Below, one piece after another: positions 12,552-21,876 of a DNA stretch of 64,000 nt. The notes below the pieces were generated by a model. The model had not been told where the DNA came from. It ran no database searches and worked only from the letters and a program-made list of their open reading frames with translations. How positions within the stretch are numbered: the first letter of the stretch is position 1; each line of letters starts with the position of its first letter. The translations under genes were made by a program, and so were the position numbers. The stretch lies in the NCBI GenBank assembly GCA_014529385.2, contig CM043959.1:56776753-56840752 (forward strand). The letters run 5' to 3'. Source of the stretch: Adiantum capillus-veneris (taxonomy: Eukaryota; Streptophyta; Polypodiopsida; Polypodiales; Pteridaceae).

Positions 12552-14521
12552 GGTGAATTTGGAATAGGCAATGGCTGGAGTAATCCAGGTTGCTTCCCTC
12601 TATCATACTTGGTCTTTTGGCATACTACACATTTTGAAACATACTCTTGTATGTCCACTTTCATGGTAGGCCAATAGAAATACGTCTCTACTCCTCGGAG
12701 AGTAGGTTGAATACCTCTATGCCCTGCATATGGAGGAGCATGGGATTCATACATAACCTTGTCATGAAGGGAATGGGTAACACATAGCCTATTGCCGTGG
12801 AGAAGATAACCATCCTGCAAGGTGAATGGTTCCTCTTTATTCCCCAAAGCAAGGGCTGACATTATGTCTCTAAAGTCATTGTCAGTAGCATACTCATCTA
12901 TCATAGAGGATAGATCATTGTGAGTAGCTATAGACACCGCATTAACTTTTGGTCGTCGTGAAAGTGCATCGGCAACTTGATTGTGCTTACCAGCTATGTG
13001 AGCAATATGGAAATTAAATTGCGAAAGAAAATTTTCCCACCTCATTTGTTTGTCGAAAAGTTTGGTTTGCGTCATGAAATACTTGAGACTTTGGTGGTCG
13101 GTTCGTAGGATAAATGGAGTCCCCAATAGGTAGTGCTTCCATGTATCTAGGGCATGTAGAACAACTAAAAGCTCTTTCTCATAAATGCCCAAGACTCGTT
13201 CATCACTATTGAGCCTTCGGCTCTCATATGCTATGGCATGCCCTTCTTGAAGCAAAACCGCTCCAAGGCAATCACCACAAGCATCACATTGGACCTCAAA
13301 TGGTTTTGAGAGATCCGGAAGCACGAGGACTGGTTGGGAAGTAAGCTTCTCTTTAAGTTTTTCAAAAGTATTTTTCTCCTTAGCAGTCCATACAAACTTA
13401 ACGTTCTTCTTTGTTAAGTCATGTAGTGGTCCTGCTACTCGAGAGAATTTTGCTATGAAGCGTCTATAGTATGCACACATACCAATAAAGCTTCTTAGCT
13501 CATGTAGATTCCTTGGGTTAGGCCATGATTTTATTACCTCTAACTTTGATGGATCCATACGAATACCATCGTGAGAGATAATATGACCTAGATATTGAAT
13601 CTCTTGAAGGAAGAATTCACTTTTCTTTTGGTTGAGAAAAAGTTTGTTTTCCCTCAAGGCTTGAAAAATCACTTGGAGATGTTGCTTATGTTCCTCCAAA
13701 GATTTGGAGTAGATGATGATATCATCAAAGAACACTCCAGTGAATTTATGATATGGTCTAAAAATTTTCTCCATGAGACGATTGAAAGTAGCTGGTGCAT
13801 TAGTCAAGCCAAAAGGCATGACTAGATATTCATAAAGACCAAATGTTGTGCGAAACGCGGTCTTTAGGATATCTTCATCCACTATCCTTATTTGATGATA
13901 GCCACTCTTAAGGTCAATCCTAATGAAGTAGGTAGAGCCTTGTAGCTTATCAAACAGATCTTCTACCTGAGGCACGGGAAATCTGTTTTTGATAGTGATA
14001 TGGTTTAGTGTTTGATAGTCCACACACATACGGTATGTACCATCTTTCTTTTGCACTAAAAGGACTCGAGAACAAAAGGGAGAGGAACTAGGCCTCACCA
14101 TCCCTTTGTCTACCAATTCCTGTACTTGCCTCATAATCTCCTCTTGTTGAGCTTGTGAGACTCGATAAGGAGGTTTGTTAGGCGGTGAGCTTCCTAGAAG
14201 GAGCTCAATACGATGGTCATCATCCCCTCGTTTTGGAGGTAGGTCCATAGGGATATCATCGATGAACACATCTTGGAATCCTTTTAGAAAAGTAGACGAG
14301 TCTAACTCTTCTTGATTCCTATCATTTTCATTTGATGAAACGTTATTAGCTTTTAGAGACTCTTTGACATAAATCATGTACGATTTATCAAAAGAAAGAG
14401 GATTTACAAGTGGAATAGTGCGACCACGCTCACTAGCATCTATATACATGTTCTTTCCCCTGTAGGTGAAGTAAATTCTCCTTTCAGGGAACTTCATGTT
14501 GGCAGCCATGCGATCAACCAT
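12401..14521 (-). CDS. Pol: reverse transcriptase, RNase H and integrase N-terminus
   Basis: 706 codons with no stop. RT lies at about residues 110-345, with the conserved LVQKKDGTYRMCVDY, LKSGYHQI and MPFGLTNAPATF blocks and catalytic FFDD at 264-267. RNase H follows, with D413, E450, D475 and D518 in the expected order. The integrase zinc-binding module is H594/H601/C631/C634, and the first core aspartate is D664 (SMDFI). After about residue 680 the sequence leaves the integrase pattern. It makes and degrades RNA-DNA hybrid intermediates of the element. The frame overlaps gag-protease by 28 bases in another frame; the first ATG is probably not a natural start. Confidence 0.93.
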   Translation of the reverse strand: MVDRMAANMKFPERRIYFTYRGKNMYIDASERGRTIPLVNPLSFDKSYMIYVKESLKANNVSSNENDRNQEELDSSTFLKGFQDVFIDDIPMDLPPKRGDDDHRIELLLGSSPPNKPPYRVSQAQQEEIMRQVQELVDKGMVRPSSSPFCSRVLLVQKKDGTYRMCVDYQTLNHITIKNRFPVPQVEDLFDKLQGSTYFIRIDLKSGYHQIRIVDEDILKTAFRTTFGLYEYLVMPFGLTNAPATFNRLMEKIFRPYHKFTGVFFDDIIIYSKSLEEHKQHLQVIFQALRENKLFLNQKKSEFFLQEIQYLGHIISHDGIRMDPSKLEVIKSWPNPRNLHELRSFIGMCAYYRRFIAKFSRVAGPLHDLTKKNVKFVWTAKEKNTFEKLKEKLTSQPVLVLPDLSKPFEVQCDACGDCLGAVLLQEGHAIAYESRRLNSDERVLGIYEKELLVVLHALDTWKHYLLGTPFILRTDHQSLKYFMTQTKLFDKQMRWENFLSQFNFHIAHIAGKHNQVADALSRRPKVNAVSIATHNDLSSMIDEYATDNDFRDIMSALALGNKEEPFTLQDGYLLHGNRLCVTHSLHDKVMYESHAPPYAGHRGIQPTLRGVETYFYWPTMKVDIQEYVSKCVVCQKTKYDRGKQPGLLQPLPIPNSPWESISMDFIFGLPKSIHGNTGIWSGCSSYLRFSSTMDYPHPSCQIEILE

Positions 14522-15582
14522 GGTGCCCCTAGGATAACATCCTGATGTTGGAGAGGAGAGATGAAGAAGTCTTCTTTGTCGACATAGCTTTGGACATGAA
14601 GCCTCAACTTCCCAATCAAGGGAGTAACGGAGGCTTGTTGTCCCTTGAAAGCTGCATCAGCTGTTACTATATCTCCCATCTCAAAAGCTTGAATGCCCAA
14701 CTTGGTGGCCAACTCTATTGATATGAAGTTGAGAGTAGAGCCAGGGTCAAACAAGATGAAGGCATCATGCTCTCTTACCTTTCCCCAAGCATAGGAGAGT
14801 GATGATCCTTTGCAATGAGCATCCTCTTTTGGAGCTTCGATGGTGGAAGCCCTAGGAGTCTCATTGCAAGTATTCTTCTTGGGGCAAGAACGATAGCCAT
14901 GTCCTTGCTCCCCACACTTGAAACATTTATGGTCCTTGCGAAAAGCTTCAAGCTCTTCAGGAGAGAGTTTGTTTTTACCTTTGTAAACTCCTTTCTCCTT
15001 GGACCGATTGTTGTTGTTGTTATTGTTGTTGTTGGAAGTGCCTTGGGAATTATTTTGTGCATTGGATTTCCCCTTTGCATCATTTTTATCTTTGTTTTCC
15101 ATGGGCTTGACATTACGTCTAGCCCCTTGATGGAAATTGATGCGTGAAGCAACCATGGTGTGATGGATTACTTCGGTAATAGTACCAGGCCATTGAGAGT
15201 TGATGTATTCAGCCATCTCTTCAGGTAATCCTGCACAGAATTTCTGTCTTTGCTCGGCAAAGTCTATCTTTTGAAAGACAGTAGCTTTGAGATGTAAATC
15301 CCAAAACTTGTCTACATACTTGTTGATAGACTCATGAGAGAGAAGCTTCAAGCCGCGCCATTCGGTAAGAACTTTATCTTTAGTATCGCTTGGAAGAAAT
15401 TGCTTCATGATGGAAACTCGTAGAGTTTTCCATGTCTTTGGGGCTTCTCCATTGCCACGAAGGCTAGCCCACCATTGACGAGCTGATTTTTGGAAGTGCA
15501 TAGCTACATGGCGTAGCTTGAAGGACTCTGTGAAGCCCTCGTCCCCAAAGGCCGCATCAAATTGCTGGATGAAGGCCAACAC
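14494..15582 (-). CDS. Gag C-terminal part and aspartic protease
   Basis: 362 codons. Residues 10-150 resemble the retrotransposon gag core (SARQWWASL, then VDKFWDLHL). An Asn-rich linker at 184-192 leads to a CCHC zinc knuckle, C220-C223-H228-C233, for RNA binding. The protease begins near 270; its active-site loop reads FDPGSTLNFIS (D279), with proline where Ser or Thr is usual. The frame ends at about the ILGAPW motif, where the pol frame takes over. The N-terminal part of gag lies upstream in other frames, so the first methionine is not the natural start. Confidence 0.88.
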   Translation of the reverse strand: MLAFIQQFDAAFGDEGFTESFKLRHVAMHFQKSARQWWASLRGNGEAPKTWKTLRVSIMKQFLPSDTKDKVLTEWRGLKLLSHESINKYVDKFWDLHLKATVFQKIDFAEQRQKFCAGLPEEMAEYINSQWPGTITEVIHHTMVASRINFHQGARRNVKPMENKDKNDAKGKSNAQNNSQGTSNNNNNNNNNRSKEKGVYKGKNKLSPEELEAFRKDHKCFKCGEQGHGYRSCPKKNTCNETPRASTIEAPKEDAHCKGSSLSYAWGKVREHDAFILFDPGSTLNFISIELATKLGIQAFEMGDIVTADAAFKGQQASVTPLIGKLRLHVQSYVDKEDFFISPLQHQDVILGAPWLIAWLPT

Positions 15583-15589
15583 TTTGTCG

Positions 15590-16222
15590 GTAGCACCAAA
15601 GGTGCCATCGTAGGTGAGAAAAGAGATACTCTTTCCTCCCTCCTTGAACTTCTTTAGCTTTTGTGACCTTCGCCATGCAGGAAATGATTTGCGATGTCCT
15701 CCCCTCTTGTATTCCTAGGAGAATAGCCATAACTTTCATCGGAAGAGGAGGAAGGTGAAGAAGAAGGAGAAGAGGGTGACCTCTTCCTAGCCCTTTTCTT
15801 CCTTTGTTTCCTCTCTTGCCTTTTAGAGTGATGAGGAGAAGGACTATAGGTTGCTCTTTTCCTCTTGGGAGGAGTAGGCGATCGTCTAGACCGCCGTCTT
15901 CGTGGAGCCACCTCTTCAGAAGAACTTAGACTTTCATTGCTTTCTTTCTCTTTGGATTCCTCCTCTCGAATGGGAGAGAGTCTTCTTTTGGGGGTCTCTT
16001 CAAGAGGCCTCCTAAGCTCTCTCTCTCCTCTGGGAGAGGAAGGGAAATTCCATAAGCACGAAGTTGTTGAGTAACTTCGGCTTGCAATGCAGGGTTGCCC
16101 ATAGCTTGCTGCAACCTAGCGACGAGATAATTCACAAACATGGGAGCATCATCATTAGCACCTTCATGTGCAAAATCAAAGCTATCAATGTTCATTCTAC
16201 TCTCTTGATTATTGTCAGCCAT
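15590..16222 (-). pseudogene. Gag N-terminal region broken by frameshifts
   Basis: The natural start is likely the ATG at 16222 (MADNNQES), 370-400 bases inside the primer site. The frame to 15926 has an acidic, then Pro/Arg-rich composition. It continues in a second frame as an Arg/Ser-rich stretch (15911-15654) and in a third (to about 15590) into the frame starting at 15582. At least two small indels are needed to explain this. The basic Arg/Ser segment could bind nucleic acid, but no named domain is visible. Confidence 0.65.
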
Positions 16223-16624
16223 GTTAACAAAATTTATGTTTATACTTAGTGTATGCTTTGGCACTTCAAAACCTTAGTTGCCACTCCTCTTAGCCTTTGA
16301 AAATCGGCTCTTAAGTATCTACACCCACGGCTCAAAGTGGTTAATTATAGAGAGTAGAGGAGTAGGTCTAACATAGCAGAGTTGCCAAGGGCTAGCTCCT
16401 TTCGGACTTCTTATGGCTCAATAATGGTAAAGTCGTAGGCAAGTCTAAAACGACTCCATTATTAAGTCCAAAGCTCCCGAGGTGTGCACCATCCCCCACA
16501 TTGTGGGCTTAAAAAAACCGATATTAGATCCCAGTTCCACTTACTCTATTATAATTAACAACATCAACCATTTATAGGCTACTTAAGGACCTCTCTTCTT
16601 AAGCAAGAAAAGAGAAACCAAATG

Positions 16625-16636
16625 CTCTGATACCAA
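16625..16636 (-). promoter_or_regulatory. tRNA-iMet primer-binding site
   Basis: On the minus strand this reads TGGTATCAGAGC, one base after the 5' LTR end (ATTACA, then T). This is the standard initiator tRNA-Met primer site of plant LTR elements. Confidence 0.93.
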
Positions 16637-18265
16637 TGTAATGGAATTTGCCTATTCAATTTGAGAGTAGCGGAATTTAATGAGAGTACTTTCAAGAAAT
16701 GATTTTGTGAGCATAGCGGGTAGACATAATTGAAGATAGCAACATAATTATAGCAATTAGTTAACTTGGCATGGACAATACTTTTGCAAGAGAGAGAATT
16801 TAGAGAACATGACAACAGTTGAGGACCGGATTTATGTGGAGCCAGTCCCCCCTCCAATAGGCATTTGTATTATGATTTCTCCCATAAAGAGAGACTTGTT
16901 ACAATACATTCTTTGTGTTCCTTGTGACCTAGGTGAAGCAATGAAGATGGAAAGCTTCATGCATCACCATCATAGCATAACCTAAACTTGAAGAAAGCTT
17001 TAACTATACCAAGCCTCAGTCCCAAGACCTCAAACACCTTCGAAGGTGGAGAGAGCTACCAGGGAATGAGGGTAGGGAAGAGGAAGAAGAAACATTTCAT
17101 ACGAGAAAGAGCTAGTTCCTCACTTATCATAACTCTTGTGCTAGCATACATAATAGCATAGTAATGAAGAAGAAATAGATGGCAAGCTCAAGCATTGAAG
17201 CATGGCTCTTGGATGGATTTGCACTCCATAGCCAAGAGTGTTGGTGTAGGCTCTCAACCTCTACTTGCTTGGAGAAGGAGAGGGAGCTCTTGCACTTTGC
17301 ATAGTACACAATGAGAGTGTTTGTGAGTGTGTGTGGGTGAGTATACCCCCTAAGCACCCCCCTAGCTTGCTTGGGTCGACCCCCCCTTGTAGCTCATGCT
17401 TGAATCTCATTGGACCCCTCCAGGCCTAGCCAATCACAAGCAGGAGCCATTACAAGCAACATGGGTAGCCTTGGGACAAGTGTCCCCCTTTCCCCTTTGA
17501 GAGAGATGACTTGATAAATGCAAAATCAATTAATTAAATATCCTAAATTATCATTGGACCCCTTGGGTGGCCAACCAATAGGCTTCAGGCACACCATGAG
17601 GGCAACATGGGAAGGAACTTGACAAGTGTCCTTGCTACCTCTTCAAGCTTGGGCTTCCCTTGTGTGTGTGTGTGTGTGTTCTCTCTCATCCCCCCCCCCC
17701 CCCCCCCCTTGTAGGCTCGCCCCCCTCCTTGTAGGGATATTTTTGACTTTGGATGAGCAAGCCCCTTAGTCATCAAGCATGACTAAGCACTTGAAGTAGG
17801 GGGTGTTCCCACAAGCATCTTAGGCAAGCTTCTCAAGGCACCTCAAGCACCTTAATCATGCACCAAGTCAAGCACCTCAAGCATGGAGCCAGTCAAGCAC
17901 CTCAAGCATCTTAATCAAGCACCTCAAGCAGGACAAGCACCTCAAGCACGACAAGCACCTCGAGCTTGGGCCGGGTTCCCACCTCAAGCACCTCAGCCCT
18001 AGCTTACCTAAGGTCAAAGGACTTTTACACACATTATTGGAGGTCTTCAATGAAGCTAACCCTAAGGTATTATGCTCCATTGGTTAGCCTTGCTCTTGAT
18101 AGACCATCTCCCATTTGGGCCCCTTTACTATTGGCCCCGTGTTGAGATAGATCTATAAGCACATATCTATATCTTAACATTTATTCCCATTTATTCTCCC
18201 ACATTAAGTGATCAATTTAATATGAGAAAATCATTTGGGTTGGTTAGATATTAGATTTTATGACA
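16637..18265 (-). repeat. 5' LTR of the chromovirus
   Basis: 1,629 bp, TGTAATGG to TTATGACA on the plus strand, nearly identical to 9547-11172. It is followed on the right by TATCTCG, where decayed Ty1/copia sequence begins. I cannot place a TATA box with confidence. Confidence 0.95.
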
Positions 18266-18730
18266 TATCTCGTACATGAGACTCCCGAATGTTGATGCAA
18301 TCCTAGAAATATCTACCAATTTCACCATCTCAGTCAAATCTGGCTCAGAACTCCACTCATGGAAATCACCTTGACACCCGAACTCCGATCCCTGGAATCC
18401 ATCCTCGTGTCCATCGCATGTCACATGCGCACCAAGAGCATCTGTCTGTCCTGAACCCTGTGTGGTAAGAGCAATGCCTAGCTCTAACTCACATACATCA
18501 ACATCTAGCCTAAGCATATCCATGAATGACTGAATCACGGCTGAATCCTCAACACTCAAGTCATCCATATCCGTCATCGTATCCACGAATGGCATGCCCT
18601 GCTGCACAACTGTCTGCACAACTGGCTCAACATGCTCACAAACTGGAGCATCATGCAACCTATCCGCAAAGGAGACATGCCTCATCTCTCTGCATGGCTG
18701 CGTACTCACGAAAACTATACCGTCTCGCAC
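18266..18730 (-). pseudogene. Ty1/copia pol remnant
   Basis: About 155 codons. The start (HVSFADRLHDAPVCEHV) resembles the poorly conserved linker between integrase and RT of copia elements. The end, STFGSLMYEI, matches the copia GSLMY block just before the RNase H, where GSLMYAM followed by a TRPDI motif is usual. The chromovirus LTR begins inside this motif. The intervening RT, including its catalytic aspartates, is missing. Confidence 0.6.
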
Positions 18731-18844
18731 ATGACGTACTCACATCGCATGAATCGTGCCAACACTAGCACCTCTAGCTATGACTAGCTGTCCACGATGC
18801 AATCTGAAATTGTGCTCATCCAGCACTACCTGGCATCCGCTGTC

Positions 18845-19480
18845 TCATAAGTGACTCATAGAGATCAAGCTATGTGTCAAACCTGGCACATGGCGTACAT
18901 CTCGCAACACATATGATGCACACTTCGGCAACGATAGTCTGACATCTCCTACACCAACTATGTCATGCATTGAACCATCAGCTAGACACACATGTCCAAG
19001 CATACCACTAGCATATGTGCTAAACCACTCACGACTCGGCGTGACGTGAAACCTAGCACTCACATCTAGTATCCAATGCGAAGGTAATGTGTCGTCAAAA
19101 ACCGACATAAGAAAGTCAAGAGTAAACATGGAAGCAAAGTCAACATCTTCGTCATGCGTAGCCACATACGCTACATCTACTCCCACATCATCCAAAGTGA
19201 TAGCATCCCTCTTGTGTTGTCTCTTGCGCTGTCTCATCCATCGAAAACAACACCTACGTACATGCCCTGTATGACCACAATGCCAACACAACATCTCTAT
19301 GTCTGCAAGATTGTCCTTTGACCGTAGGCATCTCTCTAGACTCATTTGTGCCAAAAGCATTGCACAATCTTTGCCATAACTCTCTAGTTGTACGTGCATC
19401 CAAACCAATGCGATAGACAGACTCACCAAGGTGTAACATGATCGTCGAACGTGCAAGCTCATCCAAGTCCTCCCTCTCAT
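18845..19480 (-). CDS. Ty1/copia gag C-terminus, zinc knuckle and dead protease
   Basis: 211 codons. A CCHC knuckle reads CWHCGHTGHVRRCC. The protease follows at SHWILDVSARFHVTPSREWF, where copia enzymes have WxLDSGAxxH; here the catalytic DSG triad has become DVS, so it should be inactive. The frame then runs through the conserved strand (VLRDVRHVPGLTHSLIS) that normally leads into GAG-pre-integrase and stops at 18845. It overlaps the upstream gag frame at 19254-19480 in another frame, indicating a frameshift. Confidence 0.75.
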   Translation of the reverse strand: MRGRTWMSLHVRRSCYTLVSLSIALVWMHVQLESYGKDCAMLLAQMSLERCLRSKDNLADIEMLCWHCGHTGHVRRCCFRWMRQRKRQHKRDAITLDDVGVDVAYVATHDEDVDFASMFTLDFLMSVFDDTLPSHWILDVSARFHVTPSREWFSTYASGMLGHVCLADGSMHDIVGVGDVRLSLPKCASYVLRDVRHVPGLTHSLISMSHL

Positions 19481-19646
19481 CGTCAGTCATAGACTTTGGC
19501 CTAGCATCCATGCCCTGTAGTGGAAAAACTTGGCCCAACTGAGTCAATGCATCATGCATACCTGCTTTCCAATGTTCAAAGTTTGAACCATCAAACTTTG
19601 TATGGAAAAGCACACACCTTGACAATGATGTACATGCCAAATCCAT
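19254..19646 (-). CDS. Ty1/copia gag N-terminal part
   Basis: The best start is MDLACTSL at 19646 rather than the upstream ATG at 19685. The frame contains KFDGSNFEHWKAGMHDALTQ and ELARSTIMLHLGESVY, the copia gag pattern in which F/YDGxNFxxW opens the domain. Its last 30 codons (ESREMPTVKGQ onward) have left the true frame. Gag packages the element RNA into virus-like particles in the cytoplasm. The leader from 19690 to 20632 holds no clear frame. Confidence 0.75.
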   Translation of the reverse strand: MDLACTSLSRCVLFHTKFDGSNFEHWKAGMHDALTQLGQVFPLQGMDARPKSMTDDEREDLDELARSTIMLHLGESVYRIGLDARTTRELWQRLCNAFGTNESREMPTVKGQSCRHRDVVLALWSYRACT

Positions 19647-20632
19647 GGCGATAACCTGTGACAAGACCAAGCACAAGTCGATCAACTGACAATAGCCAAA
19701 GCATGGCTAACTCATACACCAAGTACTGTCAAAATACAACATAAGCTGGTATAAGCTGTCTAAGAGAAGTATCATCAAATATGGCGATCAATGTAACGAA
19801 AAAAAGTGAGCAAAACCGCTCAAATGATGCCAAAACACCCACTCTAATCCAAGAGCACTATGTGGCAATATAAACGAGCATCAAGCATGTACCAAATGTG
19901 TATCAAAGAGCATCCAAATGAGTTGAAAATTCAGCTCACAATCATGCCAAAAATGCTTGCAAAACTCTCTGTAAATCTATGCACCACACTTTCCGAAATC
20001 TGCTCAATCGCATATGTCAATGCACCACTCTCGAACCTGAGAGTCCACAAGAATGCATACATCCACGAACTGTTCTCAATATGTGCGCATAAATGTGTTG
20101 AAAACATCAACCCACACTCTCTTCACTGAGAGCAAAACATCAATGTGCAAAACAAGACAATGACAAAAGCTCAATCCGAGCTCTTTGAATGTAGCAAATC
20201 ACCACAATATGCATACATAATCTTCAACTTTTCGAATACCCTGCAGCCTGTCAGCCCATATCTTCCAAATTGCTCAAAATTTGCAGAAACTTCCTTCTGC
20301 AAAGTTGTAGACCACGCGAAAACGATGGGGCTGCGCGGGAATGGACCTGAAATGTGATGTTTATACAGGTCAAAACAGATCTATAAAAATTTGCACATGT
20401 GTACCCTAGATGTGCAGGCAGTCTGAGTGACGTATCTCAAAATTGGTAAAGATTTTGAGAAAACTTCGTTCTGCAAAGTTGAAGAGGACGAATAACCGGT
20501 CAGAAATAGGAGGAATCAACTTGAATGAAAACGTTTTGGTAGGCCAAAAAAGATATGCAAAAACGTGCTGCAGTTTTTGTTGCTTCTCTGCCTACTTCCC
20601 CGCTGAGCTCCAATTGTGCTCCCAATCCCTGA

Positions 20633-20644
20633 GCTCTGATACCA
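20633..20644 (-). promoter_or_regulatory. tRNA-iMet primer-binding site of the copia element
   Basis: The minus strand reads TGGTATCAGAGC, two bases after a possible LTR end (CTTCA). Confidence 0.85.
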
Positions 20645-20646
20645 GT

Positions 20647-20663
20647 TGAAGTGCGCAAGCGAG

Positions 20664-20710
<47 letters not shown>

Positions 20711-20873
20711 CGATGGAGAAGAGAGGAGACCTTGTGTTTGCAGGGGCTGAAACTCACTCTATACATGTGAGCCCCCTTATTCTATTATGTATATAATGAA
20801 TAAGTATAGTGGGCGGGCACTTGGCCTAACCGGCCACATGGGGCTTTACCCCAATATACAATAACACTGTACA
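20647..20873 (-). repeat. Short 5' LTR of the copia element
   Basis: The proposed LTR is 227 bp, TGAAGTGC to CTGTACA on the plus strand, so TGTACAG to CTTCA in element sense. It holds AT-rich promoter-like sequence (TATATACATAATAG in element sense) and the (GT)n run at 20667-20708. No second copy is in the window, so both ends are inferred from the primer site and the TG/CA rule. Confidence 0.6.
20667..20708. repeat. (GT)n microsatellite
   Basis: About 21 GT units inside the copia LTR. They make the His/Thr repeat frame on the opposite strand. Confidence 0.95.
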
Positions 20874-20903
20874 TAGGTAATTGAGGGAAGATCAAAAAGT
20901 CCC

Positions 20904-21368
20904 TTGCTACTTAAGGTACATGGGAAGATCTTCGCTACAGATGAGTATAGCCGGGACCTACAAGAATCTTTTCAAAAGATTAAGGATGCTATCTCTATCT
21001 CACAGCAAAGGCAAAAGGCTGCTGCTGCTGACAAGCACAGAAGAGCCCAAGCCTTTAAAGAAAATGATTGGGTCTTATTAAAGTTTCCCAAGGCTCAATT
21101 AAGGCACACGACGGGCAAGAATCCTACGGGACACCAAAAGTACTATGCTAAACTAGCAAAAAGGTACTATGGTCCCTTCCAGATTCTTAGGCCAATCAAT
21201 GAGATGGCCTATCAACTCAAGTTGCCCAATCATTGGCTCATACACAATGCTTTCCATGTGAGCCTATTAAAGCCTTACAAAGGAGATCCACCTCAAGAAC
21301 CAACTACTGAAGACCCACCGGAGATCGAGGACCAAGAAGAGGTGCTGCAGCCCGAGTCCATTTTCTGA
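20904..21368 (+). CDS. Integrase C-terminal domain (chromovirus fragment)
   Basis: 154 codons, 5'-truncated. It runs from [20 protein letters not shown] through a Lys/Gln-rich helix to the GPFQIL and [20 protein letters not shown] blocks that bind DNA at the integrase C-terminus. It then enters an acidic linker and stops at TGA (21366-21368), just ahead of the chromodomain. The complete element at 11533-12551 has the same region split by a different lesion, so each copy shows which change in the other is damage. Confidence 0.85.
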   Translation: MLLKVHGKIFATDEYSRDLQESFQKIKDAISISQQRQKAAAADKHRRAQAFKENDWVLLKFPKAQLRHTTGKNPTGHQKYYAKLAKRYYGPFQILRPINEMAYQLKLPNHWLIHNAFHVSLLKPYKGDPPQEPTTEDPPEIEDQEEVLQPESIF

Positions 21369-21501
21369 CATGAAGACAAGGTACTAAGAGGCGGTAAGAC
21401 TATCCGACGATATCTTATTAAGTTTAAGAATTATCCTTTTGAAGATGCTAGATGGATGCAAGGCATACAATTAAAGGATAACCTAAACCTTTTCAATGCT
21501 T
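21369..21501 (+). pseudogene. Chromodomain remnant
   Basis: In frame after the TGA at 21366, the sequence reads HEDKVLRGGKTIRRYLIKFK and then a WMQG motif, matching the chromodomain of the complete element. It ends at a TAG near 21501. With the upstream stop it could not be made as part of integrase unless the stop were read through. Confidence 0.7.
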
Positions 21502-21862
21502 AGAATGCTTCCCAAGAGTAAGCAAATGTACAAAATATTAAAAATGAACAAATTTTTTGTCTTATAAGACTCTCTTCTTCTTTATTGTGCACAAAAATGA
21601 AGTAGTATGCATGCTTAGATCAAGTTTGCGGAGACGACATCTCCCAAACACCAAGTACAACTTGTCACTCTACTATGGAAGATTGATAGGACTAATGTGC
21701 GGACATGCTTGCGACAGCCTCAGGCTCTCAAGCACCAAATGGACTAGTCATCCATTGTGGAATGATGTCGTAGGGTAACATAGGGATCCTCTACCCGCTA
21801 AGAAAAGGACTCATGAATATGCTTTATCTTCTCTACACCATAGTCGAGGACGACTATGATTT

Positions 21863-21876
21863 CAAGAGAGAGGTAA
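21863..21876 (+). promoter_or_regulatory. Polypurine tract
   Basis: CAAGAGAGAGGTAA immediately before the LTR start TGTCATAA, identical to that of the complete chromovirus. Confidence 0.85.

Larger units (their letters stand above)
9547..18265 (-). mobile_element. Complete but defective Ty3/gypsy chromovirus
   Basis: This 8.7-kb element reads right to left: 5' LTR (16637-18265), primer site, gag, protease, RT, RNase H, integrase, chromodomain, polypurine tract, 3' LTR (9547-11172). The chromodomain after integrase places it among chromoviruses. The LTRs differ by about ten substitutions and a 3-base poly-C length change, so insertion was recent. Even so, the coding region carries several frameshifts and an apparent deletion in the integrase core. 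The five bases on each side (CAATC and TATCT) do not match, and the flanks are not continuous with each other. Confidence 0.93.
18266..20873 (-). mobile_element. Decayed Ty1/copia element, left part missing
   Basis: Right to left: a short LTR (20647-20873), tRNA-iMet primer site, leader, gag, protease, a jump to the integrase-RT linker region, and then a jump to the GSLMY motif near the RNase H. Most of integrase and RT is absent. The sequence is cut at 18265 by the chromovirus LTR, and no continuation is seen on the other side of that element. Confidence 0.8.

Noticed and set aside
14815-15147. Plus-strand frame with a Val-rich hydrophobic stretch
   Set aside because: Antisense to the Asn-rich linker and zinc knuckle of gag.
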